From Minwuia sp. (GTDB lineage Bacteria; Pseudomonadota; Alphaproteobacteria; Minwuiales; Minwuiaceae), in assembly GCA_029213165.1 (NCBI GenBank), contig JARGNO010000001.1, forward strand, positions 66,676 to 101,718: a stretch of DNA of 35,043 nucleotides. The letters run 5' to 3'. The notes under the pieces were generated by a model. The model was given only the letters and a program-made list of their open reading frames with translations, made no database searches and was not told the DNA's origin. Numbering within the stretch: position 1 is the stretch's first letter; each line of letters begins with the position of its first letter. Below are positions 15,870-24,006 of the stretch, piece by piece. The translations under genes and the position numbers were made by a program.

Positions 15870-16715
15870 ATGGATCGTGGCAGCATTTTCGGTCCCGGCA
15901 GGACAGCCGTGGTCACCGGGGCGGCGCTTGGGATAGGCAGGGCGCTTTCCCTGCGACTGGCCAGGCAGGGCATGGCGGTCGTGATGGCGGATCTGCCGGG
16001 GACTGATCTGGATGCCGCCGTGACCGATGTCAGGGCCGCCGCGACGTCCGGACCTGGCGCTGTGGTCGGTATGGCCACTGACGTTTCACAACAGGACCAG
16101 ATCGACCGGCTGAAGGCCGGGACCCTCGACGCCTTCGGTCAGATCGACCTTCTGGTCAACAATGCCGTCACTCGCACAGGTCGTGGAATTGACGCTGAAC
16201 TGAAAGGCTGGCGACAGGCAATGGAGGTCAACCTCTGGGGCCCGGTCATGGCGGCCAGGGCCTTCCTGCCCACCCTGCTGGAAAACCCTGCGCCAACCGC
16301 GATCGTCAATACGGGCTCCAAGCAGGGAATCACCAATCCGCCGGGACACCCGATCTACAACATGACCAAGTCGGCACTGAAGACCTACACGGAAGCGCTG
16401 GAGCATGAGTTGCGCAACATGCCCGGCAATCAGGGACCGGGCCGCCTGACCGCTCACCTGCTGGTACCAGGGTGGACGACCACCGGGAAGGCCGAACACA
16501 AGCCCGGCGCGTGGCTGCCCGACCGCGTTGTCGACACGTTGCTGGACGGGGTGACGGGCGGGCGGTTCTACATTATCTGTCCCGACGATGAGGTCACGGC
16601 GGAGATGGACGCGAAGCGCATCCTCTGGGCCGCGCAGGACATCACGGAGAACCGCCCGCCGCTGTCACGCTGGCACCCCGACTTCGCCGAGGCCGCAAGG
16701 GATGCCTGTTCCTGA
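15870..16715 (+). CDS. Short-chain dehydrogenase/reductase
   Basis: A 281-residue SDR-family oxidoreductase using NAD(P)H. The cofactor motif TGAALGIG is at residues 16-23, with NNAV replacing the usual NNAG. The catalytic Ser lies in IVNTGSKQG, and Tyr/Lys form the YNMTK motif. An aspartate after beta-strand two (MADLPG) suggests NAD preference. The C-terminal part (DRVVDTLLDGVTGGRFYIICPDDEV) is longer than in the minimal family. An AGGAGG ribosome site precedes the ATG. It converges on the second SDR gene at 16796. The substrate cannot be assigned. Confidence 0.88.
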   Translation: MDRGSIFGPGRTAVVTGAALGIGRALSLRLARQGMAVVMADLPGTDLDAAVTDVRAAATSGPGAVVGMATDVSQQDQIDRLKAGTLDAFGQIDLLVNNAVTRTGRGIDAELKGWRQAMEVNLWGPVMAARAFLPTLLENPAPTAIVNTGSKQGITNPPGHPIYNMTKSALKTYTEALEHELRNMPGNQGPGRLTAHLLVPGWTTTGKAEHKPGAWLPDRVVDTLLDGVTGGRFYIICPDDEVTAEMDAKRILWAAQDITENRPPLSRWHPDFAEAARDACS

Positions 16716-16728
16716 AGGGCATGTGCTT

Positions 16729-16782
16729 CCGGACTGGGCCAGCCCTTCAGCACCTGAGCGGCACGCGGGCTGGGGCGTCCGG
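16729..16782. terminator. Imperfect hairpin between convergent SDR genes
   Basis: CCGGAC pairs with GTCCGG and CCAGCCC with GGGCTGG, separated by a small internal loop and a 21-base hairpin loop. It fills the gap between two convergent genes, so it may end or protect both messages. There is no T-tract. Confidence 0.35.
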
Positions 16783-16795
16783 ACGCTGCGCCCGC

Positions 16796-17560
16796 TCAGC
16801 GCGGTGGCATGCGGATGCCACCGTCCAGGCGGATGGTCTCTCCATTCAGGATCTGGTTCTCCAGCATGTGGATGGCCATGGCCGCGAACTCGTCAGGACG
16901 GCCCAACCGCGCCGGATGCGGCACGCTGGCCCCCAGGTTCTGGCGGATCTCCTCGGGCAGGCGGCCCAGCAACGGCGTGTCGAAAATGCCCGGCGCGATG
17001 GTGTTGACCCGGATCAGCTTGGACGCCAGGTCGCGCGCGGCAACGATGGTCATGCCGACCACACCGGCCTTGGATGCGGCATAGGGAATCTGCCCGATCT
17101 GGCCTTCGAACGCGGCGACGGAAGCGGTCATCACACAGGCGCCCCGGTCACCGTCCAGTGGTTCGTTCTTCGCCATGCTGGCCGCTGCCAGCCGAAGCAC
17201 ATTGAACGATCCGATCAGATTGGTGTTGATCACCCGGGAATAGGCTTCCAGCGATCCCGGCGTGCCGTCGCGGTTGACCAGCCGCACAGCGCCGCCATGT
17301 CCGGCACAATGCAGGACAGAGCGCAGCGGGCCGTTGGCTTCCGCTGCGGCCACGGCTGCCTCCATCTCCTCACCGCTGGTCACATCGGCGGCGACGAAGG
17401 TGACCCTGACGCCCAGTTCCGCCGCAACATCGGCCCCCGCCGAGGTCGGCAGATCGACAATGACGACAGACGCGCCCTTCGCCACCAGCGCCTTCGCGCA
17501 GGCAAGCCCCAGACCCGAAGCGCCGCCAGTGACGAGCGCCGAGGTATTTTCCAGATTCAT
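16796..17560 (-). CDS. SDR-family 3-hydroxyacyl-CoA dehydrogenase (type II-like)
   Basis: A 254-residue short-chain dehydrogenase resembling type II 3-hydroxyacyl-CoA dehydrogenase, which oxidises 3-hydroxyacyl-CoA to 3-ketoacyl-CoA with NAD. The opening ALVTGGASGLGLACAKAL holds the cofactor motif, and IVDLP supplies an acidic residue for NAD. HCAGHGGAVRLVNRDG and NTNLIGSFNVLRLAA are typical of this subgroup, and the active site is Ser (MTASVAAFEGQIGQ) with YAASK. It lies downstream of a thiolase in the same direction, and the thiolase would take its product, giving the last two steps of beta-oxidation. A 17-base inverted repeat separates the two genes. Confidence 0.9.
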   Translation of the reverse strand: MNLENTSALVTGGASGLGLACAKALVAKGASVVIVDLPTSAGADVAAELGVRVTFVAADVTSGEEMEAAVAAAEANGPLRSVLHCAGHGGAVRLVNRDGTPGSLEAYSRVINTNLIGSFNVLRLAAASMAKNEPLDGDRGACVMTASVAAFEGQIGQIPYAASKAGVVGMTIVAARDLASKLIRVNTIAPGIFDTPLLGRLPEEIRQNLGASVPHPARLGRPDEFAAMAIHMLENQILNGETIRLDGGIRMPPR

Positions 17561-17589
17561 GATTTCACTCCGGTAGGAATTTCTCAGGG

Positions 17590-17676
17590 GGCCCGTTCCG
17601 TCCCTCTATCTCACCCGGCCACCCATCAAGGATATTCCCGTGGGTGACCGTGTGGATCGGAGGGACGGAACGGGCC
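17590..17676. repeat. Long perfect inverted repeat between thiolase and dehydrogenase
   Basis: GGCCCGTTCCGTCCCTC (17590-17606) and its exact complement (17660-17676) flank a 53-base loop. The loop itself holds CACCCA (17620-17625), able to pair with TGGGTG (17641-17646). On the minus strand it lies immediately 3' of the thiolase stop and 30 bases upstream of the dehydrogenase start. It can fold into a very stable RNA stem, either partial terminator or message stabiliser. No T-tract and no transposase are seen. Confidence 0.8.
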
Positions 17677-17697
17677 GTAACCAGACAGGCGCCTGGC

Positions 17698-18930
17698 CTA
17701 GATCCGTTCGATGATGACGGCAGGGGCCATGCCACCGGCCGCGCACATGGTCACCAGACCACGCTGCAGGTCGCGGCGTTCCAGCTCGTCCAGCACCGTC
17801 CCGATCAGGATCGAACCGGTGGCGCCGATGGGGTGACCCAGTGCGATGGAGCCTCCGTTGACATTGACCTTCTCCCGGTCCAGGTCGAGATCACGGATGA
17901 ACTTCTCCGCCACCACGGCAAAGGCCTCGTTGATCTCGATCAGGTCGATGTCATCCATGGTCAGACCGGCACGCTGCAGCACCTTGCGTGCTGCCGGGAC
18001 CGGGGCGTTCAGCATCAGGGTCGGGCAGTCGCCCATGTTCGCGGTGGCCACGATGCGCGCACGCGGCTTCAGGCCATGCGCCTTCGCGTAGTCAGGGGAG
18101 GCCAGCAGAAGTGCAGCCGCGCCATCCACCACGCCCGACGAATTGCCCGCGTGATGCACGAACTGGATATCCAGGTCCGGGAACTTCTGCAGCACCAGGC
18201 TGCGGTAGGTGGTGCCGTCGTCGTCCACCGGCTGGTCGGCCATGGCGGCAAAGGCCGGCTTCAGGTTTGCCAGGTCGGAGAGGGTCGTCTGCGGCCGGGG
18301 ATATTCTTCCCGGTCCAGTGCCAGCGTCCCGTCCTCGTGGTAGACCGGCACCAGGCTCTTGTCGAAGCGGCCTTCGGAAATCGCCTGCGCCGCGCGCTGC
18401 TGGCTGTGGTAGCCAAGTTCGTCCAGCGCCTCGCGACTGATGCCTTCCAGCGTGGCAATGGCATCCGCGCAGATGCCCTGGTGGGTCTGCGGGTGATGCG
18501 CGCGCAGCCGCTTGTTGCCCCGGTCCATGGTGGCCGGGCCATCGCCGCGCCGCCCGGGCATCGACATCATCTCCGTGCCACCGGCGACCACCAGATCCTC
18601 CATGCCGGACATGATGGTGGCCGCGGCCATGTTCACCGTGGTGATGCCGGAGCCGCAGAACCGGTCCAGGGTCACGCCGCTGGACTTCATGCTGTAGCCG
18701 GCATCCAGTGCCGCCATGCGACCCAGGTCACCGCTCTGCGTGCTGACCTGCGCGCTGGTACCCCAGACAATGTCGTCCACTTCTTCCGTGTTGATCCCGG
18801 TACGCTCCGCCAGCGCCCGCAGCACGGTCGCGCCAAGCTGTTGCGGATGAATCTCCGACAACGCACCCTTGCCATACTTGCCCACGCCCCGCGGCGTGCG
18901 ACAGGCATCAATGATCCATGCTTCACTCAT
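17698..18930 (-). CDS. Acetyl-CoA C-acyltransferase (thiolase)
   Basis: A 410-residue thiolase catalysing CoA-dependent cleavage of 3-ketoacyl-CoA, or the reverse condensation of two acetyl-CoA. The acyl-accepting Cys92 is in DRFCGSGITT, His366 in GGSIALGHPIGATG and the second base Cys396 in MCAAGGMAPA. The NEAFAVV motif is also present, so all catalytic residues are intact. The ATG at 18930 has a GGGGAG site 7 bases upstream; the frame extends 30 bases further without one. It is followed by a 3-hydroxyacyl-CoA dehydrogenase-like SDR. Degradative beta-oxidation is more likely than polyhydroxyalkanoate synthesis, as no synthase is nearby. Confidence 0.93.
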   Translation of the reverse strand: MSEAWIIDACRTPRGVGKYGKGALSEIHPQQLGATVLRALAERTGINTEEVDDIVWGTSAQVSTQSGDLGRMAALDAGYSMKSSGVTLDRFCGSGITTVNMAAATIMSGMEDLVVAGGTEMMSMPGRRGDGPATMDRGNKRLRAHHPQTHQGICADAIATLEGISREALDELGYHSQQRAAQAISEGRFDKSLVPVYHEDGTLALDREEYPRPQTTLSDLANLKPAFAAMADQPVDDDGTTYRSLVLQKFPDLDIQFVHHAGNSSGVVDGAAALLLASPDYAKAHGLKPRARIVATANMGDCPTLMLNAPVPAARKVLQRAGLTMDDIDLIEINEAFAVVAEKFIRDLDLDREKVNVNGGSIALGHPIGATGSILIGTVLDELERRDLQRGLVTMCAAGGMAPAVIIERI

Positions 18931-19065
18931 GCTCTTGCTCCCCGGCATTGAGAATTCCATCTGGAACGCACATTAGCGCCCCAAGGATACCTGTACACCA
19001 CAGGATTGCGCATGGGCGGAAGCACGTGGGAGCGGGCCGGTGCCGCAATCAAGCAGTGGAACGAT

Positions 19066-20376
19066 CTAGAGCATTTCCGGCAGCAGCGTCGCGATAGCCG
19101 GTATCCAGTAGACGATGACCATGGCCAGAATGAACAGGCCGACGATCGGGAAGCTGGCCTTGAAGATGTCCCGCAAGTCGACGTCGGGCACGACCCCCTT
19201 GAAGGCGAACATGGCATAGCCAAACGGGGGCGTGATTCCGCCAATGACGACATTCAGCAGCATCATCATCCAGAACCAGATCGGATCGAACTGCAACGCT
19301 TCGACTACTGGCAGGTAGATCGGAATAACGACAAGCATCAGCGCGACCTGATCGATGAACATGCAGAACAGAAAGACAATGGCCATCATCATGATCAGGA
19401 TCACGCCCGGCGGCAGCTGTGAGTCCAGCACCATTGATGCCAGTTCGCCGGTTGCGCCACTGAACGCCAGCAATTGGGAGAACATGGTCGATGTCGCCAT
19501 GATGATCAGGATCATGCTGGCGATGCTGGCGGCCTGGCCAAGACTTTCCCATATCATGCGCAGCGAGAATTTCCTGAAGATCGCCGCCGTGACAAGTGAG
19601 CCGACAACGCCGGTTGCGGCTGATTCCGAGGGGGTCGCGATACCCGTCAGAATGAACCCCATCACCGACGCAATGATGATCAGAAACGGCGTGCACTTCA
19701 TGATCTGCCTGAAGGCGCTTTCGGCGGGCACAGCCATATTGCCATCCCGGCTCGGTTCCGGCGCCAGCGATGGTTTCAGGGCGCAGCGGATCAGCGCATA
19801 GCCCAGACACAGTACGGAAATCATCAATCCCGGCAGAAGGCCCGCAACCAGCAGTCCGGCCACGGAAACGTTGGCAAGGGTGGCGATGATGATTGCAAGC
19901 ACACTCGGCGGAATGATCGGTGCCAGACTGGACCCGGCGAGAATGACCCCGATCGAGAGGCGGGAGTCATAACCGCGCGCCGCCATGACGGGATAGACGG
20001 TCCGGCCCATCATCGCCGCCACTGCCATGTTCGACCCGGACAGTGCCCCGAAGATCGTCGCCAATGACATGGCGAGGACATACTGTCGGCCACGCACCCT
20101 TCCGATCAGGCTGTCGACGGCGTCGAACAGCACGGCGGTCGATCCCGACCGGAACAGGATTTCCCCCATCAGCACGAAGAGCGGGATCGCTGTCAGCGTG
20201 GCGGTTGTCGTCGTGTCGAAGACCGAGTTCACGATCATGCTGAAGGCGTTCGGCCCGAGAAAGGCAATCACGCCGCCAACGTTGATGATCAGGAAGGCGA
20301 GAAAGATCGGGACGCCGGAGAAGAACAGGCCGAGCAGGACCCCGCCTGCGATCAGCAGTGTGAGCCACCATTCCAT
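19066..20376 (-). CDS. TRAP transporter large permease (DctM-like)
   Basis: A 436-residue inner-membrane protein with about twelve hydrophobic helices, the ion-coupled transport subunit of a tripartite ATP-independent periplasmic importer. Family motifs include SGVPIFLAFLIINVGG, TAIPLFVLMGEILFRSG, GALSGSNMAVAAMMG, SSLAPIIPPSVLAIIIATLANVS and GGITPPFGYAMF. The ATG at 20376 was chosen because it begins the first membrane helix and comes two bases after the small-permease stop. It is third in the order binding protein, small permease, large permease. Uptake is driven by a sodium or proton gradient. Confidence 0.94.
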   Translation of the reverse strand: MEWWLTLLIAGGVLLGLFFSGVPIFLAFLIINVGGVIAFLGPNAFSMIVNSVFDTTTTATLTAIPLFVLMGEILFRSGSTAVLFDAVDSLIGRVRGRQYVLAMSLATIFGALSGSNMAVAAMMGRTVYPVMAARGYDSRLSIGVILAGSSLAPIIPPSVLAIIIATLANVSVAGLLVAGLLPGLMISVLCLGYALIRCALKPSLAPEPSRDGNMAVPAESAFRQIMKCTPFLIIIASVMGFILTGIATPSESAATGVVGSLVTAAIFRKFSLRMIWESLGQAASIASMILIIMATSTMFSQLLAFSGATGELASMVLDSQLPPGVILIMMMAIVFLFCMFIDQVALMLVVIPIYLPVVEALQFDPIWFWMMMLLNVVIGGITPPFGYAMFAFKGVVPDVDLRDIFKASFPIVGLFILAMVIVYWIPAIATLLPEML

Positions 20377-20378
20377 TT

Positions 20379-20912
20379 CTAGATTTCCGCTGTGGAAGAC
20401 GGAGCGTCCAGCCGAGCATTCCGCGCGAAGGCCAGATGCAGGTACTCCAGCGCCGAAAGCCCGAAACCGATGCCGATCCATACCGAGACCCACCATTTCG
20501 GGATCGGGTGGATGGCGAGCATCTGGATGTCGCGAACGATCTGCCGCATCGTTTCACCACCGGCGAAACTGGCCATGGCCGCGCAAGCGAGGAATCCGAG
20601 CAGGTAGATCATCCGCATGACGAGTTGCCGGCGACGCTCCGGCAGGGCGTCGATCAGGACGGTCACGGCGACCTGGCTGCCGCTGGCAGTCACGTGCGGC
20701 ATCATGGTGAAGACAACGACGCACAACAGATAGGAGACGAGATCCGATGACCAGGACGTTGGCGCGTTGAACAGGTATCGGCTCACGACCTCCAGTGCGA
20801 AGGCCGCAACGATACAGGCCAGCGCGAGCCTTGAAAGATTGTAGCCGGCGGTGCGCAGGATCCTCAGGCCCTCGAACGCCGCCGACCACAACTGCCGGAG
20901 TAGCGGCCTCAT
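20379..20912 (-). CDS. TRAP transporter small permease (DctQ-like)
   Basis: A 177-residue membrane protein with four hydrophobic helices, the DctQ-type partner of the large permease. Typical features are EVVSRYLFNAPTSWSSDLVSYL between helices one and two, and the WWVSVWIGIGFGLSALEYLHL final helix. It lies between the binding-protein gene (47-base gap) and the large permease (2-base gap), so all three are one operon. A short family such as this is recognised largely by its pattern and position. Confidence 0.9.
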   Translation of the reverse strand: MRPLLRQLWSAAFEGLRILRTAGYNLSRLALACIVAAFALEVVSRYLFNAPTSWSSDLVSYLLCVVVFTMMPHVTASGSQVAVTVLIDALPERRRQLVMRMIYLLGFLACAAMASFAGGETMRQIVRDIQMLAIHPIPKWWVSVWIGIGFGLSALEYLHLAFARNARLDAPSSTAEI

Positions 20913-20958
20913 TGTCCTGCCCGGCTTCCAGGCCGACGGAGACCGCAGATCGAGGTCA

Positions 20959-22005
20959 TCACTCGGTCAATCCGGCCTTCAGCGCGATGGCGCGCAGTTC
21001 CTTCGCAGCGTCGCCGCAGCAGCCGGTTCCAAGTTCCCAGATGCTCGTGACGAATGCACTCTGGACCTTTGCGGCCATCTCCGGGCTCAGTTGCTGGACC
21101 CTGACACCCAGTTCCTCCAGCTTTGCGTCCTCTTCGGCCTGGATCTGGTTGCCGATCCAGGGCATTTGCAGTTCTGTCAGTTCGCCAGCTTCAAGCAGGA
21201 CGGATCGTTCCTGGTCCGTCAGGCCATTCCACTTCTCGAGATTGATCAGCACCGGCTGGGTAGCTGCACCGAACGTCGGGCGAAGGCGATAGTTCGCAAC
21301 CTCGTAATGCTTCATCGAGACCATGCCGGCGGCGGGCCATCCGGCACCTTCGACAATGCCCTTCTGCAGCGCGGAATAGATCTGCGAACCCGGCAGGACG
21401 ACCGGTTCGGCACCGAGGGCACGGATGACACCGTGATAGGTCGGCGTTCCACGGACCTTGCGACCACTCAGATCGCCTGACTCGGAAAGCGGTTCCTTGG
21501 TGAACAGATGATAGCCGTACATGCTGACAGACATCATCGCCACCATCTTCAGACCGTGCTTCGCCTGATAGAACTCGTCAACGAAACGCCATACGCCAGA
21601 CTGGCGCCGCGCGATCGGATCAACGTCGATGGCATCGACCGTCAGCGCCAGCCCGCCTTCACCTGCGTGAAACACCGGATGAGTATAGAGCGCGTCGAAC
21701 ACACCCGACGATACCGGTTGCAACTGCTCGAAGATCGGAACGACTTCCGGCCCGCTTATCCTGAAGGTGACCGTGTCACCGCCGATCGCCTCCACATTCT
21801 TGATGTATTGCTCCAGAACGGCATAGGTGGGCTTCTGCGTCGAGTTGAAGCTCGACAGGATCTTCAACTCCACCGCATTGGCGGGTTGCAGCGTCGCGAG
21901 GCCGGCAACAGCTGCCACCGCCAGCGCGCGGGCCCTGTTCGATCTCGCAAGGACCGCACATCTCCCGAGAGACATATCCAGTAGATTCCGTGCAACGTGA
22001 AGCAT
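20959..22005 (-). CDS. TRAP transporter substrate-binding protein (DctP-like)
   Basis: A 348-residue periplasmic solute receptor of the DctP family. A long, arginine-containing signal peptide ends at a probable ANA/V cleavage after residue 44. The mature protein has the family stretches KVRGTPTYHGVIRALGAEPVVLPGSQIYSALQKGIVEGAGWP and YRLRPTFG, where the arginine of KVRG normally binds the carboxylate of the ligand. Substrates are therefore expected to carry a carboxylate. The start follows a perfect AGGAGG site. It is divergent from the amidase gene, and the 186-base gap holds the palindromic site shared with the ridA promoter. Ligand unknown. Confidence 0.92.
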   Translation of the reverse strand: MLHVARNLLDMSLGRCAVLARSNRARALAVAAVAGLATLQPANAVELKILSSFNSTQKPTYAVLEQYIKNVEAIGGDTVTFRISGPEVVPIFEQLQPVSSGVFDALYTHPVFHAGEGGLALTVDAIDVDPIARRQSGVWRFVDEFYQAKHGLKMVAMMSVSMYGYHLFTKEPLSESGDLSGRKVRGTPTYHGVIRALGAEPVVLPGSQIYSALQKGIVEGAGWPAAGMVSMKHYEVANYRLRPTFGAATQPVLINLEKWNGLTDQERSVLLEAGELTELQMPWIGNQIQAEEDAKLEELGVRVQQLSPEMAAKVQSAFVTSIWELGTGCCGDAAKELRAIALKAGLTE

Positions 22006-22112
22006 CCAACCCTCCTGTTTGCGTCATGTGCCCAAATTTGTGGCACTGATTTCGCCTATGGTCATTTCGTGAGCACCATCGCCCAGAAAATGCTTGTGTC
22101 AGGCCCTTTAGT

Positions 22113-22131
22113 AAGTAACTTATTACTTACT
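22113..22131. promoter_or_regulatory. Probable TetR operator, TRAP/amidase intergenic site
   Basis: AAGTAACTTATTACTTACT, within the larger palindrome GTAAGTA-N6-TACTTAC (22111-22130), is markedly AT-rich for this genome. It lies between the divergent TRAP and amidase genes, 61 bases before the amidase start. Seventeen of its 19 bases match the site upstream of ridA (23962-23980), and a TetR-family gene lies next to that second site. Confidence 0.72.
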
Positions 22132-22191
22132 CGCGAGAAGCGTGCCAGTTTCCGGCGCGTCCACAGTTGGTCGAAAGGCGTTGGATCATCG

Positions 22192-23442
22192 ATGTCAGAA
22201 GTACCGGACAGTTTCGACCTGAACAGATTCCTCTCCGCGGTGGCGCGCTGGGAACCCGCGCTTGATGCGTGGGCGCACAGGGTAGCGTCAGCGGAATTGC
22301 CGCAGGCCGGTGATGCCACAGGGCCACTCGCGGGTGTCCCGTTCGGGGTCAAGGACGTCATCGACGTGAGGGGGCAGCCAACACGCTTCGGCAGCAATGC
22401 CTTCGCTGAAGCGGGTCCGGCAGCGGCCGATGCACCGGTCGTCAGGGCATTGCGCACCAGTGGTGCCGTGCCGGTCGGCAAGACACGAAGCACGGAGTTC
22501 GCCTTCATCGACCCGACAACGACCCGCAACCCCTTTGACCTGAAACGGAGCCCCGGCGGATCAAGCAGTGGATCAGGTGCGGTGGTCGGCGCACATGTCG
22601 TGCCCTTCGCGCTTGGCACCCAAACTGCCGGTTCGCTGTGCCGCCCGGCAACATACTGTGGTGCGTTTTCCTACAAACCGGGTCTGGGTGTGCTCCCTCA
22701 GACCGGAATGGCACCTCTGTCGCACAGTTTCGACGCCATCGGTGTGATCGCCGCCTCGCCATACTGGCTTGGCAAGGTGTTTGCCGTGCTTGCCGAAGAC
22801 TTCGCCATTCCCCTGGGTCCCAAGGCTGACCGGTCCCTGAACATCGGATTGCTGACGGTACCGGAACAATCGCCCGAACCCGCTATGCAACAGGTCATGG
22901 CGGATGTCTCAGGTCTGCTCGGCGAACAGGGACACAGTGTCACGCGCGTGGAAAGCCCGATTTCATTCCCTGCCATGATCGACCGGCACCGGACGGTGAT
23001 GCTGCACGAGATGGCCCGGAACCTCTCGCACATCGTGCGGGGGAAGGAAGGGCTCTTGCAGCCCCGGTTCAGGGATGCACTTGCCGACGGCGCATCGGTC
23101 GGTCGGGATGCGCGCGACGGTGCCATGGACCTGATCGAGCAGGCCCGGGCTGCGTTCTGGCCGGCAATGTCCGGGTTCGATGTCCTGATGTCGTGCCCGG
23201 TCCCCTCTGCAGCGCCGAAGGGACTCGCCACAACGGGCGACCAATCCTATCTGACCCCCTGGACAGCGCTGGGGGGACCACTCGTCTCCCTCCCGGTCGG
23301 GCGTGATCCTGATGGCATGCCGCTGGGAATCCTCCTGTCGGCCGGACCGGGCCGAGACGGGTTCCTGGTCAGTGCCGCGCTTCAGATCTCGGCCGAGTTT
23401 CCTGTCTCGGCGGTGCCATCATGCCCACCCGCCAGGTCCTGA
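22192..23442 (+). CDS. Amidase-signature hydrolase linked to TRAP importer
   Basis: A 416-residue amidase-signature enzyme, cytosolic, hydrolysing an amide or related C-N bond. The triad is Lys54 (PFGVKDV), Ser124 (GGSSSG) and Ser148 (TQTAGSLCRPA). The frame is open from 21997, but the ATG at 22192 yields the normal N-terminus and follows GGA at short distance. It is divergent from the TRAP importer and 8 bases from the stop of the convergent RidA gene. With the importer and a RidA protein under what looks like one operator, it probably degrades the imported compound. The 416-residue length is short for the family but normal for some acetamide- and carbamoyl-type members. Substrate unknown. 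Confidence 0.9.
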   Translation: MSEVPDSFDLNRFLSAVARWEPALDAWAHRVASAELPQAGDATGPLAGVPFGVKDVIDVRGQPTRFGSNAFAEAGPAAADAPVVRALRTSGAVPVGKTRSTEFAFIDPTTTRNPFDLKRSPGGSSSGSGAVVGAHVVPFALGTQTAGSLCRPATYCGAFSYKPGLGVLPQTGMAPLSHSFDAIGVIAASPYWLGKVFAVLAEDFAIPLGPKADRSLNIGLLTVPEQSPEPAMQQVMADVSGLLGEQGHSVTRVESPISFPAMIDRHRTVMLHEMARNLSHIVRGKEGLLQPRFRDALADGASVGRDARDGAMDLIEQARAAFWPAMSGFDVLMSCPVPSAAPKGLATTGDQSYLTPWTALGGPLVSLPVGRDPDGMPLGILLSAGPGRDGFLVSAALQISAEFPVSAVPSCPPARS

Positions 23443-23450
23443 TCCGACAA

Positions 23451-23948
23451 TCAGCTTCGAAGCGCAACCACCGCATCGACCTCCACAGAGGCATTCGCCG
23501 GCAGGCCGGAAACTCCCACGGCGGTCCGTGCATGGCGCCCGGCTTCGCCCAGCAGTGAAATGAACAGGTCCGATGCCCCATTGATGACGGCTGGTGAGTG
23601 TGCGAACCCGGGGACACAGTTGACGAAACCTCCGACGCGGATGATGGACCCGACACGACCCAGGTCCCCCCCACAGGCATCGCGGATGTGGAACAGCAGA
23701 TTCAGGGCGCAGATCTCGGCAGCCTTGCGCCCTTCCTCCAGGCTCAGGGCATTGATGCTTGCCGGCACCTGCTGCTCCGGCCCCGCAACCGGCCCTGAGA
23801 AGGGCACGTCGCCGTTCCATTCGCATATCTGTCCGGCAAGGAAAACCAGGCCATCATGCCGGTCGTAGGGCAGGAAGTTTCCGCGCGGCGTGCAACTCGC
23901 CGGCAAACTGAGACCCATGTCCGCGAGCCGCTGGTCAATGTTCTGCAA
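23451..23948 (-). CDS. RidA-family (YjgF/YER057c/UK114) protein
   Basis: A 165-residue RidA-type protein. Archetypal members hydrolyse reactive enamine/imine intermediates to ketoacids plus ammonia; others serve amide or pyrimidine breakdown. Family traits seen are RGNFLPYDRHDGLVFLAGQIC, CALNLLFHIRDACGGDLGRVGSIIRVGGFVNC and ARTAVGVSGLPANASVEVDAVV. The usual catalytic arginine (IRVGG segment versus the strict family pattern) should be checked. The start is a TTG at 23948, because it is 6 bases after a perfect GAGGAGG site and no ATG begins near there. It lies downstream of the TetR gene with the operator-like repeat between them, and converges with the amidase. Confidence 0.82.
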   Translation of the reverse strand: MQNIDQRLADMGLSLPASCTPRGNFLPYDRHDGLVFLAGQICEWNGDVPFSGPVAGPEQQVPASINALSLEEGRKAAEICALNLLFHIRDACGGDLGRVGSIIRVGGFVNCVPGFAHSPAVINGASDLFISLLGEAGRHARTAVGVSGLPANASVEVDAVVALRS

Positions 23949-23961
23949 GGCTTGCCTCCTC

Positions 23962-23980
23962 AAGTAACTGAATACTTACT
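23962..23980. promoter_or_regulatory. Probable TetR operator upstream of ridA
   Basis: AAGTAACTGAATACTTACT differs from the TRAP/amidase site at only two of 19 bases. It lies 13 bases upstream of the ridA start and 26 bases after the TetR gene stop, where it would cover the ridA promoter and reach the edge of its ribosome site. Confidence 0.72.
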
Positions 23981-24006
23981 TAAGGAGAAATCGCCGCCAC
24001 GGCAAC

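Noticed and set aside
17590-17676. Insertion sequence or transposon ends
   Set aside because: The inverted repeat holds only 53 bases between its arms, no transposase, and I see no flanking target duplication.
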